DNA of 64,000 nt, taken from assembly GCA_002104985.1 (NCBI GenBank), contig MCGO01000002.1, forward strand, positions 558,001 to 622,000, in the 5' to 3' direction. Positions 37,648 to 49,138 of this stretch are shown here, piece by piece. Position numbers and translations under genes: made by a program. Position 1 is the stretch's first letter. Each line of letters opens with the position of its first letter. The notes under the pieces are model-generated. The model had not been told where the DNA came from and did no database searches. It saw only the letters and a program-made list of their open reading frames with translations. Source of the stretch: Rhizoclosmatium globosum. Lineage: Eukaryota; Chytridiomycota; Chytridiomycetes; Chytridiales; Chytriomycetaceae.

Positions 37648-39007
37648 TTAGTGGGCAGCAGCGATCTTCTTGACATCGGCTGGGTCTCCGGTCTGTCTTG
37701 GAAGCTCGTTGAAGTGGTGGTAGTCTGGTGGGGATGGGATGCTCCACTCCAAAGAAACAGTGGCTGGGGTGACGACTTCCTTACGGTTTCCGTACTTGTA
37801 TTTTTGGAAGAAGGCTGGGGTGAGGACGGAGGCCCAGTAGTCAGGGGCCAAGTTGTGGCCAGCCTGGTGCTCAAGAAGGAGAGGTGGGTCCAAAGCACGG
37901 AGCTTGTCTGGGATGTTTTGGTGGGATGGGAAAGCACCACCTGAAATGACGGTTGAGTGACATGAGAAACGACGAAAAAACCACACTCACGGATTTCGAC
38001 TCCCTCAACAGAGATTCCGTACTCGCTCTCCTTAGCCTTCAAAGCAGACTCAATCTTCTCAGCAAGGCTGGCAGCAGAGGCATCTGAAAGGGTTCCGGCG
38101 TTTCCGACCTGGAGGGAGGAGACGTTTTGCTCAAGGGTTCTCTTGACGATCTTAGCGGCGGCACGCTCAGAGTCGAAGTTGTTGCTCTCTGGGTCGACGT
38201 ACAAGGCAGACTACATAAAAGTCAGGAACATTCGTGACAGATTGTGATTATCATACCTTGGCGAAGTCAGTGACCTTGATGTAGACAACAGCGTAAGCGT
38301 TAACGGAGACGCCGTCTGAATAAACGTATTAGCACTCTTTATGCTACGAATATGGATACACGTACCAGCAGACTTCAAGGCTGGGGAAACAACACCGAAA
38401 GAGATTGGGTGAACGTTCTTGACAGCACGGACCTTGGAGAATGGCAACAAGAAGTGGCTTCCCTCCTTCAAGACAGATCCGTTCTCCAAAACCCACACCT
38501 CTCCGAATGGAACCTGGGTGAGACCCTGAGGTGATATGTTCAGCAAACGTGACTCATTCTCTCCAAACCAGCTCATGCATCCTCCACCCCTATTTCACAT
38601 CCTTCCCACATCTACAGCTGAAGCCGATCAAATAGATACTTACACCAATGGATGGCTTAGCACCCAAGAAGGCGTCTGAGGAGGTCCAGAAGTCCCACTT
38701 CTTCTCGACTGGGTGCAACTCGCGGACCTGCTCTGATGGAACTCCGTTGGCGAAAGGAGTCACGGCAACGTGGGCGTATGGCACAACAAGTCCGTGGGAG
38801 AAGCGCACAGACTGGTTGATGAAGGGGACAATTATTTGTCGATGGTGGTAAAAAAGGTATCGGTTAGCTAACTCGCTTTCGATTGGAGGGTTTCGCAGCC
38901 GAGGATCCCGCGTTGGATCTCTGGCCAATGATGCATACCTGGACGGCAGCAACGGCCTTGCTTCTCTGTTGGCGGGCAACGAGGGTGGTGAGGGCAGAGA
39001 ATCTCAT
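37648..39007 (-). CDS. Mitochondrial SPFH/Band 7 family protein
   Basis: The first exon encodes MRFSALTTLVARQQRSKAVAAVQ, a basic amphipathic helix typical of a mitochondrial presequence. After a long intron (about 130 nt, acceptor CAACCAG) come HGLVVPYAHVAVTPFANG and FWTSSDAFLGAKPSIG. The Band 7 domain follows: LTQVPFGEVWVLENGSVLKEGSHFLLPFSKVRAVKNVHPISFGVVSPALKSADGVSVNAYAVVYIKVTDF...AAAKIVKRTLEQNVSSLQV. The C-terminal 110 residues (LRALDPPLLLEHQAGHNLAPDYWASVLTPAFFQKYKYGN) are not a standard part of prohibitins or stomatins and may define a distinct fungal clade. The frame is intact. The function, perhaps membrane scaffolding, is inferred from the domain only. Confidence 0.78.
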
Positions 39008-39143
39008 CTGTGATTGTGTGAGGGAAGAAAAACGCAAAAAGCGAATTGTGACACTTCCTGTTGTCATTCGCATTACCGTCTTATTTATCACTTCTTTGTC
39101 TAAATAATCCTTGGATTCTGTGGGAACGCTGTTTATTCTCACT

Positions 39144-40732
39144 TTACTCCTTCTTCTCCCTCTTCTTTACTGAATCAAACACTGCCATCAACTGAGTCAC
39201 CATTCCAGCTGCATCGCCAACATTGGAAGGAACAACAACAGTAGTTCCCTCCTTTGCAATTTTACCAAATGATTCAATGTATTTTTCGGCGATAGACAAT
39301 GATACCGCGTCTTGAGCAGAATCACCATGCTGCTTGATAGCATTTGACACTTCTGCGATCGCTTGTGCTGAAGCCAGAGCCTTAAGCCTTATAGATTCAG
39401 CTTCTCCTATAAACTATAGTTCAGAAAACATCATCGTGTTATTGAAAATCAGACCTTCTGCAAGATTGATTTGAGTCGCCTTTTCAGCTTCAGACTCAAG
39501 GATTAATGATTGTTTTCTTCCTTCAGCAACATTGATTGCAGCTTGTCTGCGGAACAGAGTTTATAATGAAAGTATAGAAATAAAACAAATATACTAACCT
39601 GGAACCTTCGGATTCCAGAATTTCAGCACGTTTCTTCGTTCAGCACTACTTGCTGGTGCATACTGGCCACAACGTTTTCTGGTGGATGAACGTCCCTTGT
39701 GGAAATGTAAGCACATGGAGTCCAAGACAAATATCGACACGAACCTGATTTCGTATCTCAAACATTTAATTCCCCAGTCAAAAGCGGCAGTGTTGATGGC
39801 GTTGACAATATTGTGGTTTAATTGAGTTCGTTCTGCCAAAGTTCTATCCAATGTCAGTTGACCGATTTCGGCTCTCTGATATCCAGTTTAGAATTCTCTC
39901 ATTCATAGAAATTTGAATAGTGCGTACCATAGTAGTTTGAGCAAGCTGTGACACTGCGAATTCTGCATTTTCAACTCCATACGACGCCTATGAACACACA
40001 TAACAATCAGCGTCATCCTGAATGAAATTTTGACGGCGGCCTAACCTTGTATGGATCTTCAATTCGGTAATAGAGTACTCCATCGATTTCCAAAGTGACG
40101 TTGTCTATTGAAAGCATTCAGCCATCGAACCCTCGTTCGCCCAACGATGATATCCACCTTGGGTAATAGCGCTCTGGGTTGGAATTTCCACCGCATTTTC
40201 TTTCAGTGATTGCACGTATTTGATGCGGTCGATGAAGGGGATCAGAATAGCCAAACCAGGCTCCAAAACCTTGTGGAACTTTCCAAACCGCTGTAGGAAG
40301 AGAGATACGAGTTAAATCGAGAGTGACTAAAGAGGAGGGATGGGCACACGTACTTCTACGACATAGACAGATGCTTGAGGAACAAACATGATGATCTAGG
40401 ATAGTTTAAACAACAAGTGAGCAACGCCCCCATCCTCCAAACTAAAAAACAAAAGAACAAACCGTGTTCGCCGGAGGAACCCGATTCGCGCCTGAGCCAA
40501 TGTTTCTGTTTCCGTTTCCGTTTCCGCCGCTGCTCAGCGACCACTGCCCAAACGAGTTTGCAAAGCCGCGGCGCTGCCCGTCACGTGCGCCACTGATCGG
40601 GCTTGTCGTCGGTGTCTTCAGTCCCGCGAATTCGGCGCCAAGAAGCCGTAATCCCACGCCGGGAGAGGTGATGCGGTGGTGGTGCTGCAAAAGCGAACGC
40701 ATTTCAGAAAAAGATTTGGAAGTGAGAGTCAT
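39144..40732 (-). CDS. Stomatin-like protein 2 (mitochondrial SPFH protein)
   Basis: Resembles STOML2, an inner-membrane scaffold that binds cardiolipin and prohibitins. The first exon gives a presequence-like N-terminus ([22 protein letters not shown]) and a Gly/Asn linker. After a 76-nt intron comes the classic [57 protein letters not shown]. Later exons carry [95 protein letters not shown] and the end [10 protein letters not shown]. Two possible starts exist, 40732 and 40702; the first leaves only 3 bp to the divergent kinase ATG, so 40702 may be used. A one-base problem is likely around 39640-39680. Confidence 0.88.
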
Positions 40733-40735
40733 CGA

Positions 40736-43614
40736 ATGGCGGACCAGTATGAGACTCTGGAGCGTATTGGTTCGTACTTATCCGCTATGGTTTATTTTCT
40801 GACATACTGTTTGAAGGGAAGGGCTCGTTTGGGGAGGTTTACAAAGGGTACATCACTCCATCTTTGCCATGTCAGCCTGTCAGCTAATAACCAACTGGGA
40901 CTCAGGAGAAAGAAATCAAACGGCCAAATAGTTGCAATTAAAGTCCTGGACCTCGATACCGACGACGAAGAGATTGTGGATGTCCAGAAGGAAATCAGTG
41001 TCCTATCCCATATTGACAATGACTATATTACTCGCTATCATGGAAGTTATTTAGTCGGAACAAAACTCTGGATAGTGATGGACTATGCTGCCGGTGGATC
41101 GTTGCGAAATTGGTTGGTTCCTACGGCGACGGAATGCCAAACTCATCAACCAAACCCCCCTAGTTGAAGTCAGGCGCCATTGAAGAACGATGCATCGCCA
41201 TCATTGCTCGAGAAATATTATACGCGTTAATATATCTTCACAAGTCCGTCAAAATCATTCACCGTGATATCAAAGGTTGAGTGTTTCCTTTAGAGCCAGG
41301 GAATACGTTGCTCAAAATACCCGAATTTAGCTGCGAATATTCTCATAACGGATAACGGCCATGTTAAACTATGTGATTTCGGTGTGGCAGGCCACATGTC
41401 CACTTCTGGCGTGAGGCGAAACTCGTTTGTTGGCACGCCGTACTGTGAGTGTGTACGTAACATTAACTGAATCTAAATGTGTCTTAGGGATGGGTAAATT
41501 TCCCTCATCCAAATGTGAGTTACTAAATTGTTTCAGCTCCCGAAATTATAACGCGGTCGCAGTACGACTTCAAAGCTGATATTTGGTCTCTGGAATACCA
41601 TCATAGAATTAGCAACAGGAAATCCGCCGTTGCAAACCATGACCCTCGAAAAGCTATATTTTTGATTCCTCGATCCCGTCCAGCCCAGTTGGAAGGAGAC
41701 TTCAGCCCTCAAATCAAAGAATTCATTGCATTATGTTTGACTGAAGAGCCTGACCAAGTTTGACACCCTTTCTATCTTCATGAATGGGTTGTATCTGATT
41801 ATGTTTTCTTTCCCGTAGAGACCCAGCGCGGAAGAACTACTGAAAACAAGATTCATCAAAAGCTGTCCCGCAAAGGGTCTTTCATTGATTCGAGATTTGG
41901 TGGCTCGTCATGCACAGTGGAAAGCCAACAACGATTTGGAACAAGAATCACCACGGGAGTAAGCGTCTTCCATCTTTTATCTTCTATCACGAAATTAACT
42001 TATTTTGAACAGGGAAAAACCTGCTTTCGATGAACCTGAAGAAGACGTGTGGATCTTTGATACTTTTCAGTCTCGACGAAGTCATCACGGTCCTGCTCGT
42101 TCCAACACTGGTCGACTCTCTGGTCGTACAAGTTTAAGGCCTCCAAGTAAAGTTATGAGTCCGGGTGGAATGAATGAAATGGACAGATCTGAAGATGGAA
42201 TTGATAAATCTGGTGTTGAGACTCAATCAGTCACGCCAAATAGTATTACTGAAAGTGACCCCAAACTTCATACTCCATTGAAAATATCGGTGGATGATGA
42301 GAATGAACCGTCGAATAGTGGTTGGGCTATCAAGGTATTTGTGGGGTCAAGTTATAACTGCTCTCACACTATCTGATAGAATCTTAAACTACCTAAAATT
42401 GATTCTGTGAATGATGATTACTGGCTCGCAGTTCAGGCTGACGGCGCTTTCGCAGGACACAAAGACAAAGGTATGACCAGAAAGTACTCACATCCTGGCT
42501 TACATAAATAATACAGTCGGCTCTATCGAAGACAGTATCATGAACTCATGGAAAACAGATCAAAGCTCCATCCCACCCAAATCAAACAACACCCCAAACA
42601 ACCCCATTCCATACAAACACATCCGTACCAACTCATTCTCAAAACTCGTAAGCTCAGATCCAGGAGACCTAGCCAACAGTGCTACAGTCAGCCCCGCTAT
42701 CTCCGCATCCAAACTGACCGATTAACCGACATCCAACTCCCCACAAACCGATCCATCCTCGAACTCTCCGACAACCGCAAAACCAACATCAAAACCTTCT
42801 TCTCAACGCCCCGTCAGAAGCAAACAGCCCCACGTCATCCGTCTCTTCACTACGTGTTCGCTTCTGAAAGACATGAATTTGGAATATGCAGTTCACAAGC
42901 CACAACAACTTTCCGCGCCGCTACCAACCACCCATTCTTCTCCACCTCCTATCCAATACGCGACTCCCACAAGTCCTTTATCAGGCGTCCTTCCAACAAA
43001 CGATGGAATGTCCCAAACAACAACTACAACAACACCGCGTCCGTCTTCACAACCGCCTCAAAGTCAGGGACAGACTCCATACAAGATATCCGCGTCGAAC
43101 AGTACATCTACAAACTCCCCGCTCCGTCACGGGGTGTCGAGAACCTCGCCACGGAGTTCGGAAAGGACGAAACCTGCTGTCAACGAACGAGGTGCGGCAG
43201 GATGAGTTTGTTCCGTCTGTTCAGAGTGTTGATGTGATTTCGGGGGAGCTTCGGGAGAAACAGCATTTGAGGAAGGACTCGTCGTTGGAGGCTCCTGCGT
43301 CTACCTTGCTTGGTATTGAACGTGGGGCGAGTACAACGACAACGACGACTACTACCTCGCACGGGAAGAAAGGTGCAGAAGGTCTAGCTGTTGAGGTTCC
43401 TCTTCAGCGAACGTCGTTTCTTGGAATCTGTACGCCGGACGGGAATAATGCGAATGTTGGATACGGGAACGTTACTAATCGTGTAGCTACGTTGCGGACT
43501 CTGGATTTCAATTGCATGAGAGAGGAGGCAGACGCGCAGCAAGAGATTTTGGTGAGAATGCAAGAAACATTGAGGCTTCTGGATTTCTTTGAGTGTCTGA
43601 TAATTGACGAGTAA
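40736..43614 (+). CDS. GCK-III / Ste20-like serine-threonine kinase (MST3/Sps1/Kic1 group)
   Basis: Kinases of this group act with Mo25/Cab39-type scaffolds in polarity and septation. Visible motifs are the Gly loop [15 protein letters not shown] lysine in [10 protein letters not shown], catalytic loop [26 protein letters not shown] and DIWSLG. The MAPE join needs a 6-nt exon at 41488-41493. The C-terminal half is a long Ser/Thr/Pro/Gln-rich region ending with a conserved-looking helix ([34 protein letters not shown]). Frame problems are one-base losses near 41595 (two) and 41650 in the kinase lobe, an in-frame TAA at 42723-42725 in low-complexity sequence, and a shift near 43186. Identity is firm; the exact C-terminal protein is not. 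Confidence 0.85.
41488..41493 (+). other. Six-nucleotide microexon of the GCK-III kinase
   Basis: The bases GGATGG lie between two 43-nt introns (41445-41487 and 41494-41536), both GT-AG. Joining TACT, GGATGG and CTCCCGAA encodes Y-W-M-A-P-E, the invariant activation-segment motif. No other placement gives the motif. Confidence 0.85.
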
Positions 43615-43700
43615 TTAGTCTGTAACAATATTGAAGGAAATGGTATTTATTTTCAAGAACGGTATTATTCTCGTTATTTCGGTTCTTCCCATCACCGATT

Positions 43701-45475
43701 TCACTGAATCCATCTCTTGATGTCCTTTTCGTATGGAGCATGAGCAAATTCAGCTGGTCTGTATACTCTGACTTGCTGAACAATAGTGTCCTCTACAGTG
43801 ACAGGTTTGATGTTGAAGTCCTTGAAAGTGAGAATGGATGGGTCTTTGCTGGCAACTTCATCAATGTAGGCTCGCTCAATTTCGTCTCTAGAGATTTGGA
43901 CGAATGGCATGACCAAGTTCAAGGCATCGGCCAAACGCTTAGCAACAAACTTGTTTGGGTACCAAACTGTTGGGTTACGCTTGGTGACATCCAAGAAGAA
44001 ATCAATCAAGTGTTGCTGCTTGTAAGAGCGTGGACTATTTGAACAAATCAGAAACTTTGATGAAGCATCTCATTGAACTTACCCGTAGAGTTCAATAGTC
44101 TTTCCAAAACTTGGTCGTTTGTCATAGACTTGGCAATGGCAGCAGCGACGTCACCGACGTAAACTGGTCTCAAGATGGTTTGACCGTTGTTGTAGATTGG
44201 GAGACCAACGAAACCGAACTTCAAGTAGTCTAAGAGCGGGGTCAATGATGTTGAAAGAGGTTTGGGAGGACATACATCCGATTCTGTTCCAGAATTTGTC
44301 CTCAGATCCGTAGATGGAAGATGGGCGAATAATGTCGCGTTAGGGAACTCCTCACGAACAGCATTTCACCGAGAGCCTATGAGATGATGATTCAATATCG
44401 GGTTCGTTTAAATTCCATCTCGCTTCATCTCAACGCATTCTCCTCGCGAAAAGTTTGTTCGGTAGCTCGCATGAGTATTCAACTCCAAAGAATAAGACTC
44501 TGTACAAAGAAGTTCGCTGCGCTCCATCCACTCGACAAGGTTATCCACTTTCACTCTCCTCTCACTTGCACTCTCAGCATTCGTTATCTCGTAGTTGCTG
44601 CGCCTGCTTTTCCAATTCCACAGATCGTTGCACAAAGATTCGGCATCCCTTTTCAGCCATTCCATTCCCCTTACTGGCAGTGCTCATTTTCGTTCTTCTT
44701 CAGAGATAACGAAATTTTACCTTGGTTCTCAAGAACTCTGAGGGGGAATCAACGTTGGCACCGAGAGCAGACACGTGAATGAACTTGTTGACACCCAACT
44801 CAGTGGCCATTCGAGCCAACTTCGTGGAACATCGACATGGGTTTGAGTCAAGTTGAAGTTGCTGTGTAGGATGTTTGAGTTGGAGGTTGATGAGGGGAGA
44901 GTGAGAGTTCATTACAGAGATGGGTAGTTTCTTCCAATCAAGTTGATGATGGTGTCGGAGTGCTTAATGCAGGAAGTCAATTGCTCGTCGTTACGGACAT
45001 CGAAACGCTATGCGACAAAGTATGTAATTAGGATGTCGAGTTTTTGGAGTAGCAATCGAGGCAGCTCACCAACTGGACGATTTGACCCAAGTCACCCATA
45101 AGCTTCAAGTGACGCTTCTCGTCGTCGGTTCCTCTGTAAGGAGTAACGACCTGGGTACCAATTTTACCTACAGTATCGTTGGAGGATAGATTAGACATTG
45201 GCACGCCCATCAATAATCCCGATCGTTTTACCGAGGTTGTTGACGACATAGCGACCGACGAAACCAGTAGCACCAAAGACAGTTGCAGTGTGGCCTAGGG
45301 GAGCGGGAGGCAGTTAGGACCGACCCAAGTCAAAAGAGCAAAACAGGTCGCGGGTACCAGAGTTCGACGAGCGGCCGCCTGGACCCTGAGTTCTAAAAAC
45401 TTCAGTCGCACCGGCCGGTCTCGTTGCAACGTTTGACAGGGCGCGGCGGTGTTGCTTGAGGGCGGCGCTCAACAT
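43701..45475 (-). CDS. NDUFA9: NADH:ubiquinone oxidoreductase 39-kDa subunit (NDUFA9/NUO-40)
   Basis: An accessory subunit of mitochondrial complex I with an atypical short-chain dehydrogenase fold. It starts MLSAALKQHRRALSNVATR, a presequence, then [43 protein letters not shown], including the GxxGxxG dinucleotide motif. Later come LMGDLGQIVQ, LARMATELGVNKFIHVSALGAN, PSSIYGSEDKFWNRIG, TILRPVYVGDVAAAIAKSM and the end FAHAPYEKDIKRWIQ. Frame losses of one base appear near 44826, 44360, 44325 and 44102. One intron (44720-44377) is 344 nt, far longer than the rest. The ATG is 31 bp from the divergent TPGS2 start. Confidence 0.93.
44377..44720 (-). other. Unusually long (344 nt) intron inside NDUFA9
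   Basis: The donor GTAAAATT follows the exon ending FLRTK and the acceptor CTCATAG precedes ALGE. Typical introns here are 43-76 nt. Open frames of 85 codons on this strand and 132 codons on the opposite strand start inside but resemble nothing known to me. I searched by eye for C/D snoRNA boxes and found no convincing pair. Confidence 0.7.
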
Positions 45476-45506
45476 CGTTTTTGTTGTTTGGTTTGTGAAA
45501 AAAGCG

Positions 45507-46826
45507 ATGGCCCAACCACCGAATCACCAAACTACTCTGCACTCGAGAAAGTCTACTTTTATCGATGCGATGCTTGGCGGCGCGGTTGCGTATTTGGAGT
45601 CGTGTCCCGGCGTGTGCAAAGTTAACATTGGAACGACGCGATCTCCGGTTGAATAGCTTGATTAATGCAGATGTAATACACTTATACTCTCAGAATAGGT
45701 TCCTCCTCATGCTTTAAAACATTGGGAATCTGCGGCTTCAAAAAATACGTTCCTCGAAACAAAGGCCGCGGTCTCAATTACCCTGCCAGAGGACTTGAGG
45801 AACCTGTATGAAGTGTCAGATGGATTCAGTCTACAATGGAGTGCAAGATTTGGCGATCCTCAGAGAACTCAAAGTCGTCAAATAATGAAGAGGTCAGGAT
45901 TCTGCTGTTCTAGGATCACTCCATGTGAATGGGATAGGTGAATACCTCCAACGTTTTAACTCAACTATTGAACCACCTCTAGATTCACTGGCCTATGTCG
46001 CAGGCTCTGCATCAAAAGCAAATACTCCTGAAAATCTAGCTGCAATTAATGCGCGTCATTCAATCTCAGATGAAGTTCTTGACTTGACTAGATTTCCAAA
46101 CCCTCCAGGCCCTGCTTTTATTCTTCATGAAAGTAATGGATACGGAAAAGTCTGTCTTGTCTACCCAATTACACCCTCCTCCCTCACGCCAACAACAAAA
46201 GACGCAAATGACCCACAAAGACACGAACTCAACATCAAACATCCTGAAATCTGGTTCCAATCTGCCCAAACATCAATGTGGTTTTTCTTGACTCATTCTT
46301 TCACGGCGTACTTTCGACTTGCCGTCATTCACCTTGGAATACGTGGATGGCATATCCTCTTTACTGATCAAGGAGTCCCTCAAGAGGTTCTGGACTGGCT
46401 CAACTTTTATACACCTACTCATGCAAAATTGATGCGTGAATTAAGAGCCGCGAGTTTATATGGCGAAAAGCTGTCAGAAGCTGGTGTCACGGGGACAACT
46501 GCAGCTACAGCTGCGGCAGCGACAGCAGCAGAAAGGTCAAATTTAGAATTCCCAAAACTTAACCAATATCTGAGACCAACAATCACGGTAAAAAATACTA
46601 CCGGGATTCCGAGTTTGATCTTGACAAGGTCCTTCAAATTATGAAGAATAGGAAAGATAAAGAGGCTGCGACAAGAGCCGTGACGTCAACTACATCAAAT
46701 ATTCCCTCGGACAAAGTAAACACAGTATCTTCTTCAGCTGTTTCCATAGGGAGTCCTTCTGTTCATGGAAACGGTAGGGAACGTGAACGACGGCCGGGAA
46801 GCACACTCACTTCAGCATTTCGTTAA
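45507..46826 (+). CDS. TPGS2: Tubulin polyglutamylase complex subunit 2 (TPGS2)-like
   Basis: TPGS2 is the second non-catalytic subunit of the axonemal polyglutamylase. It has an SMI1/KNR4-like fold: YLESCPGVCKVNI near the N-terminus, ITLPEDLRNLYEVSDGFSLQWS, GKVCLVYPI, EIWFQSAQTSMWFFLTHSFTAYFRLAVIHLGIRGWHILFTDQGVPQEVLDWLNFY. The Ala/Thr-rich linker (ATAAAATAAERS) precedes a charged tail reached after a one-base shift in the A-run 46590-46595 (KKYYRDSEFDLDKVLQIMKNRKDKE). Introns lie near 45649-45700 and 45895-45914. Finding TPGS1 15 kb away is notable. Confidence 0.85.
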
Positions 46827-46880
46827 GTTTACCTAATTAACGGAAAGTGTGGAAAGAAGTCAACAATAAAGTTCAACCAA

Positions 46881-48781
46881 ATGGCTAGTGATCCACCCAA
46901 ACAGCCCCTAAAGCTCACAAGCGGCCAAGAGCCCGAAGCCGGCCACGAAGGATCCCTCAAAGTCCACGACGAAGACAAAGGAACCTTCCTCGAAGTTCTA
47001 TCGACACGTAAGACGCCCCATGCACTCATCTTTCCGGTTATAACACCACCCCCACGCACACCCATCAGGTCGTCCCAAGGATGCAGCAGCCGGCCTCTCC
47101 AGCGGTCTCAAGAACATTGGAAAAGGTGTAATCGGAGGCGTCGCATCCCTCGTCGTCCTCCCCATCCAAGGCGCAAAGGAGAACGGCTTGCAAGGTTTCG
47201 CAACTGGATTGGGACTTGGAGCCGTCAGCGCTGTGACCATGACAGCTGCAGGTGTTGGAACAGGACTGATGCAGATTGGGCGCGGGATTGCTAATACCCC
47301 GAATGCGATCAAGAATGCGCAGGTGCGTTGTCTAGTTGTTTGGTGACGTGTGGATATTAAACCAATTTCGAGTAGGAGGAGAAGGTGTGGAATGAAGAGA
47401 CTCGCGAGTGGTATAGCTATTCACTTCCTGCGGAGGCTGAGAGTGTGTTGAGCGGTGGGGACAAGGACGCTGAAAAGAAGGCTGGAAAGGTCAAGGATAC
47501 TGCTCTTTATGATAGACTTGGCGTTCCTCCAACGGCTTCAAGAGCTGATATCAAGAAAGCCTATAGACTTAAGGCTCTTCAACTTCACCCGTAAGTAGTG
47601 GTGGCTGTAGTCGTGCGATTGCTAATCGTGGAACAAACAGTGACAAGAACCCTGATGATCCAAATGCCTCGGAGAACTTCCAAAAACTTGGAGCTGCCTA
47701 TCAAGTTCTGATTGATGATGAGTTGAGAGAAAAGTACGATAAGGGAGGCGAGAACGCGATCGACAAGCAAAACTTGATGGATAGGTAAACCATCCCTATT
47801 TACTATTCTCATTCAAACTAACATAACAAAAATAACAGCTCCCAACTATTCGAAATGGTCTTTGGATCCCAACACTTTGAAAACTTTGTGGGAGAACTCA
47901 AACTCCTCTCCATGAGCAAGGGAATGGAAGAAATCCCTCTCTCCAAAGACATGACTCCCGAGCAACAACAAGAAGTATTTGATCAAAGTCAATACCTCAT
48001 GTCGAAAAAACAAAAAGAGCGTGAAGTCCGCTGCGCCGTCAACCTCGCTAAATACCTCAACAACTACATTGCTGACGAAAGCCCCAACCACGAAAACTTC
48101 CAAAACTTCCTCAAAGTCGATGCTAAGGAACTCACAAGTTCTAGCTTCGGTGCCGTACTGATTGGTGTGCTGGGATACGTGTATCAGGAACAGGCCGTGG
48201 AATACCTTGGATTCAAAAACTCTGTCGTGGCTGGATTGGGTATCACAAAGTTTCAGAGGTCGTCGCATATTTTGAGTAATCAGTTGAAGGTCATGTCGTC
48301 TGTTGTCAAGTCATATGGAGTTGCGAGCAAAGCTCAGAAGGAAATGATTAAGGCAGAGCAAGCTGCTAAAAGTGCTGCTGAGAGTTCCGAGGCTGGTGCT
48401 GATGCGGCTGGAGCTGCCACGGCCGCGATTGGAATGAAGCAGATTGAGGACAACTTGGGAACAATTGTCGAGACCATGTGGAACATTACTGGTTCGTTTC
48501 CTCCTCTTGAGGTTTTAATCTGTTACTGACGGTATTTTTCTCCCACTAGTCTTGGATGTGGAATCAACTCTTCGCAAAGTGTGTTTCAAGGTTCTGAAAG
48601 ATTCGTCTGTTTCAAAGGAGGACCGTGTTAAACGTGCCGAAGCTCTTTTATTGATGGGTCAATGTTTCCAGCAACATGCAAAACAGTTCACAGAGGGTCT
48701 CGAGGAAATGACTATGAAAATGAAGATGGCACAGGCTGCACACCACGCTGGGCCCCAAGAACCGGAAGATGGAGAAATCTA
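46881..48781 (+). CDS. DnaJ-X domain co-chaperone (CAJ1/DnaJ10-like)
   Basis: An Hsp40 with an unusual N-terminal extension. The first 115 residues contain a Gly/Ala-rich amphipathic stretch ([54 protein letters not shown]), which may contact membrane. Then a J domain: [35 protein letters not shown] with the HPD triad. The DnaJ-X domain follows ([21 protein letters not shown]...[15 protein letters not shown]...[14 protein letters not shown]) and the protein ends PEDGEI. Introns include about 47009-47068, 47323-47373, 47591-47638, 47785-47838 and 48493-48549. The frame is intact. Substrates and location are unknown. Confidence 0.9.
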
Positions 48782-49138
48782 GTTTTGCATTAGTTATTTT
48801 TGTTGGTTTTCGTTCCTTTTGTGGAATAATTACGTTGTTCTTAGTACTTGTTTTAAGACTAGATTTAACTATCTCTCGTTTTTAAATTCATCCTTCTAGA
48901 TATTGGCGAAAATATGCGGCTTGGAATGTTTCGGCTGAACTGATGGTGCACTGGCATTGTTGTATACGTTCCCTTTCCTCGTTCACCAAAGGCTGTTTAT
49001 CTGCTGGCGCAGTTTTTAATGAAGTGTCTTGCTAGAGAGCGGCAATGACCGGAAATATCTGGGTTCTTCGTGGAGGAGCATTTCCATCAATATTCAAAAA
49101 GCCCCAGACTTGAAATCAACAATCACACAGCCACTTCA
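48782..49138. other. Intergenic stretch without a supported gene
   Basis: Between the DnaJ-X stop and the first in-frame ATG of the third P450. It is AT-rich near 48800-48900, consistent with a 3' UTR. An ATG at 49045 could open a short 5' exon for the P450, but no splice join convinced me. Confidence 0.5.

Noticed and set aside
44384..44782. A 132-codon plus-strand frame in the NDUFA9 intron region as a nested gene.
   Set aside because: No family resemblance and it runs antisense through an NDUFA9 exon; open by chance is more likely. Kept only as a reason to look at the long intron.
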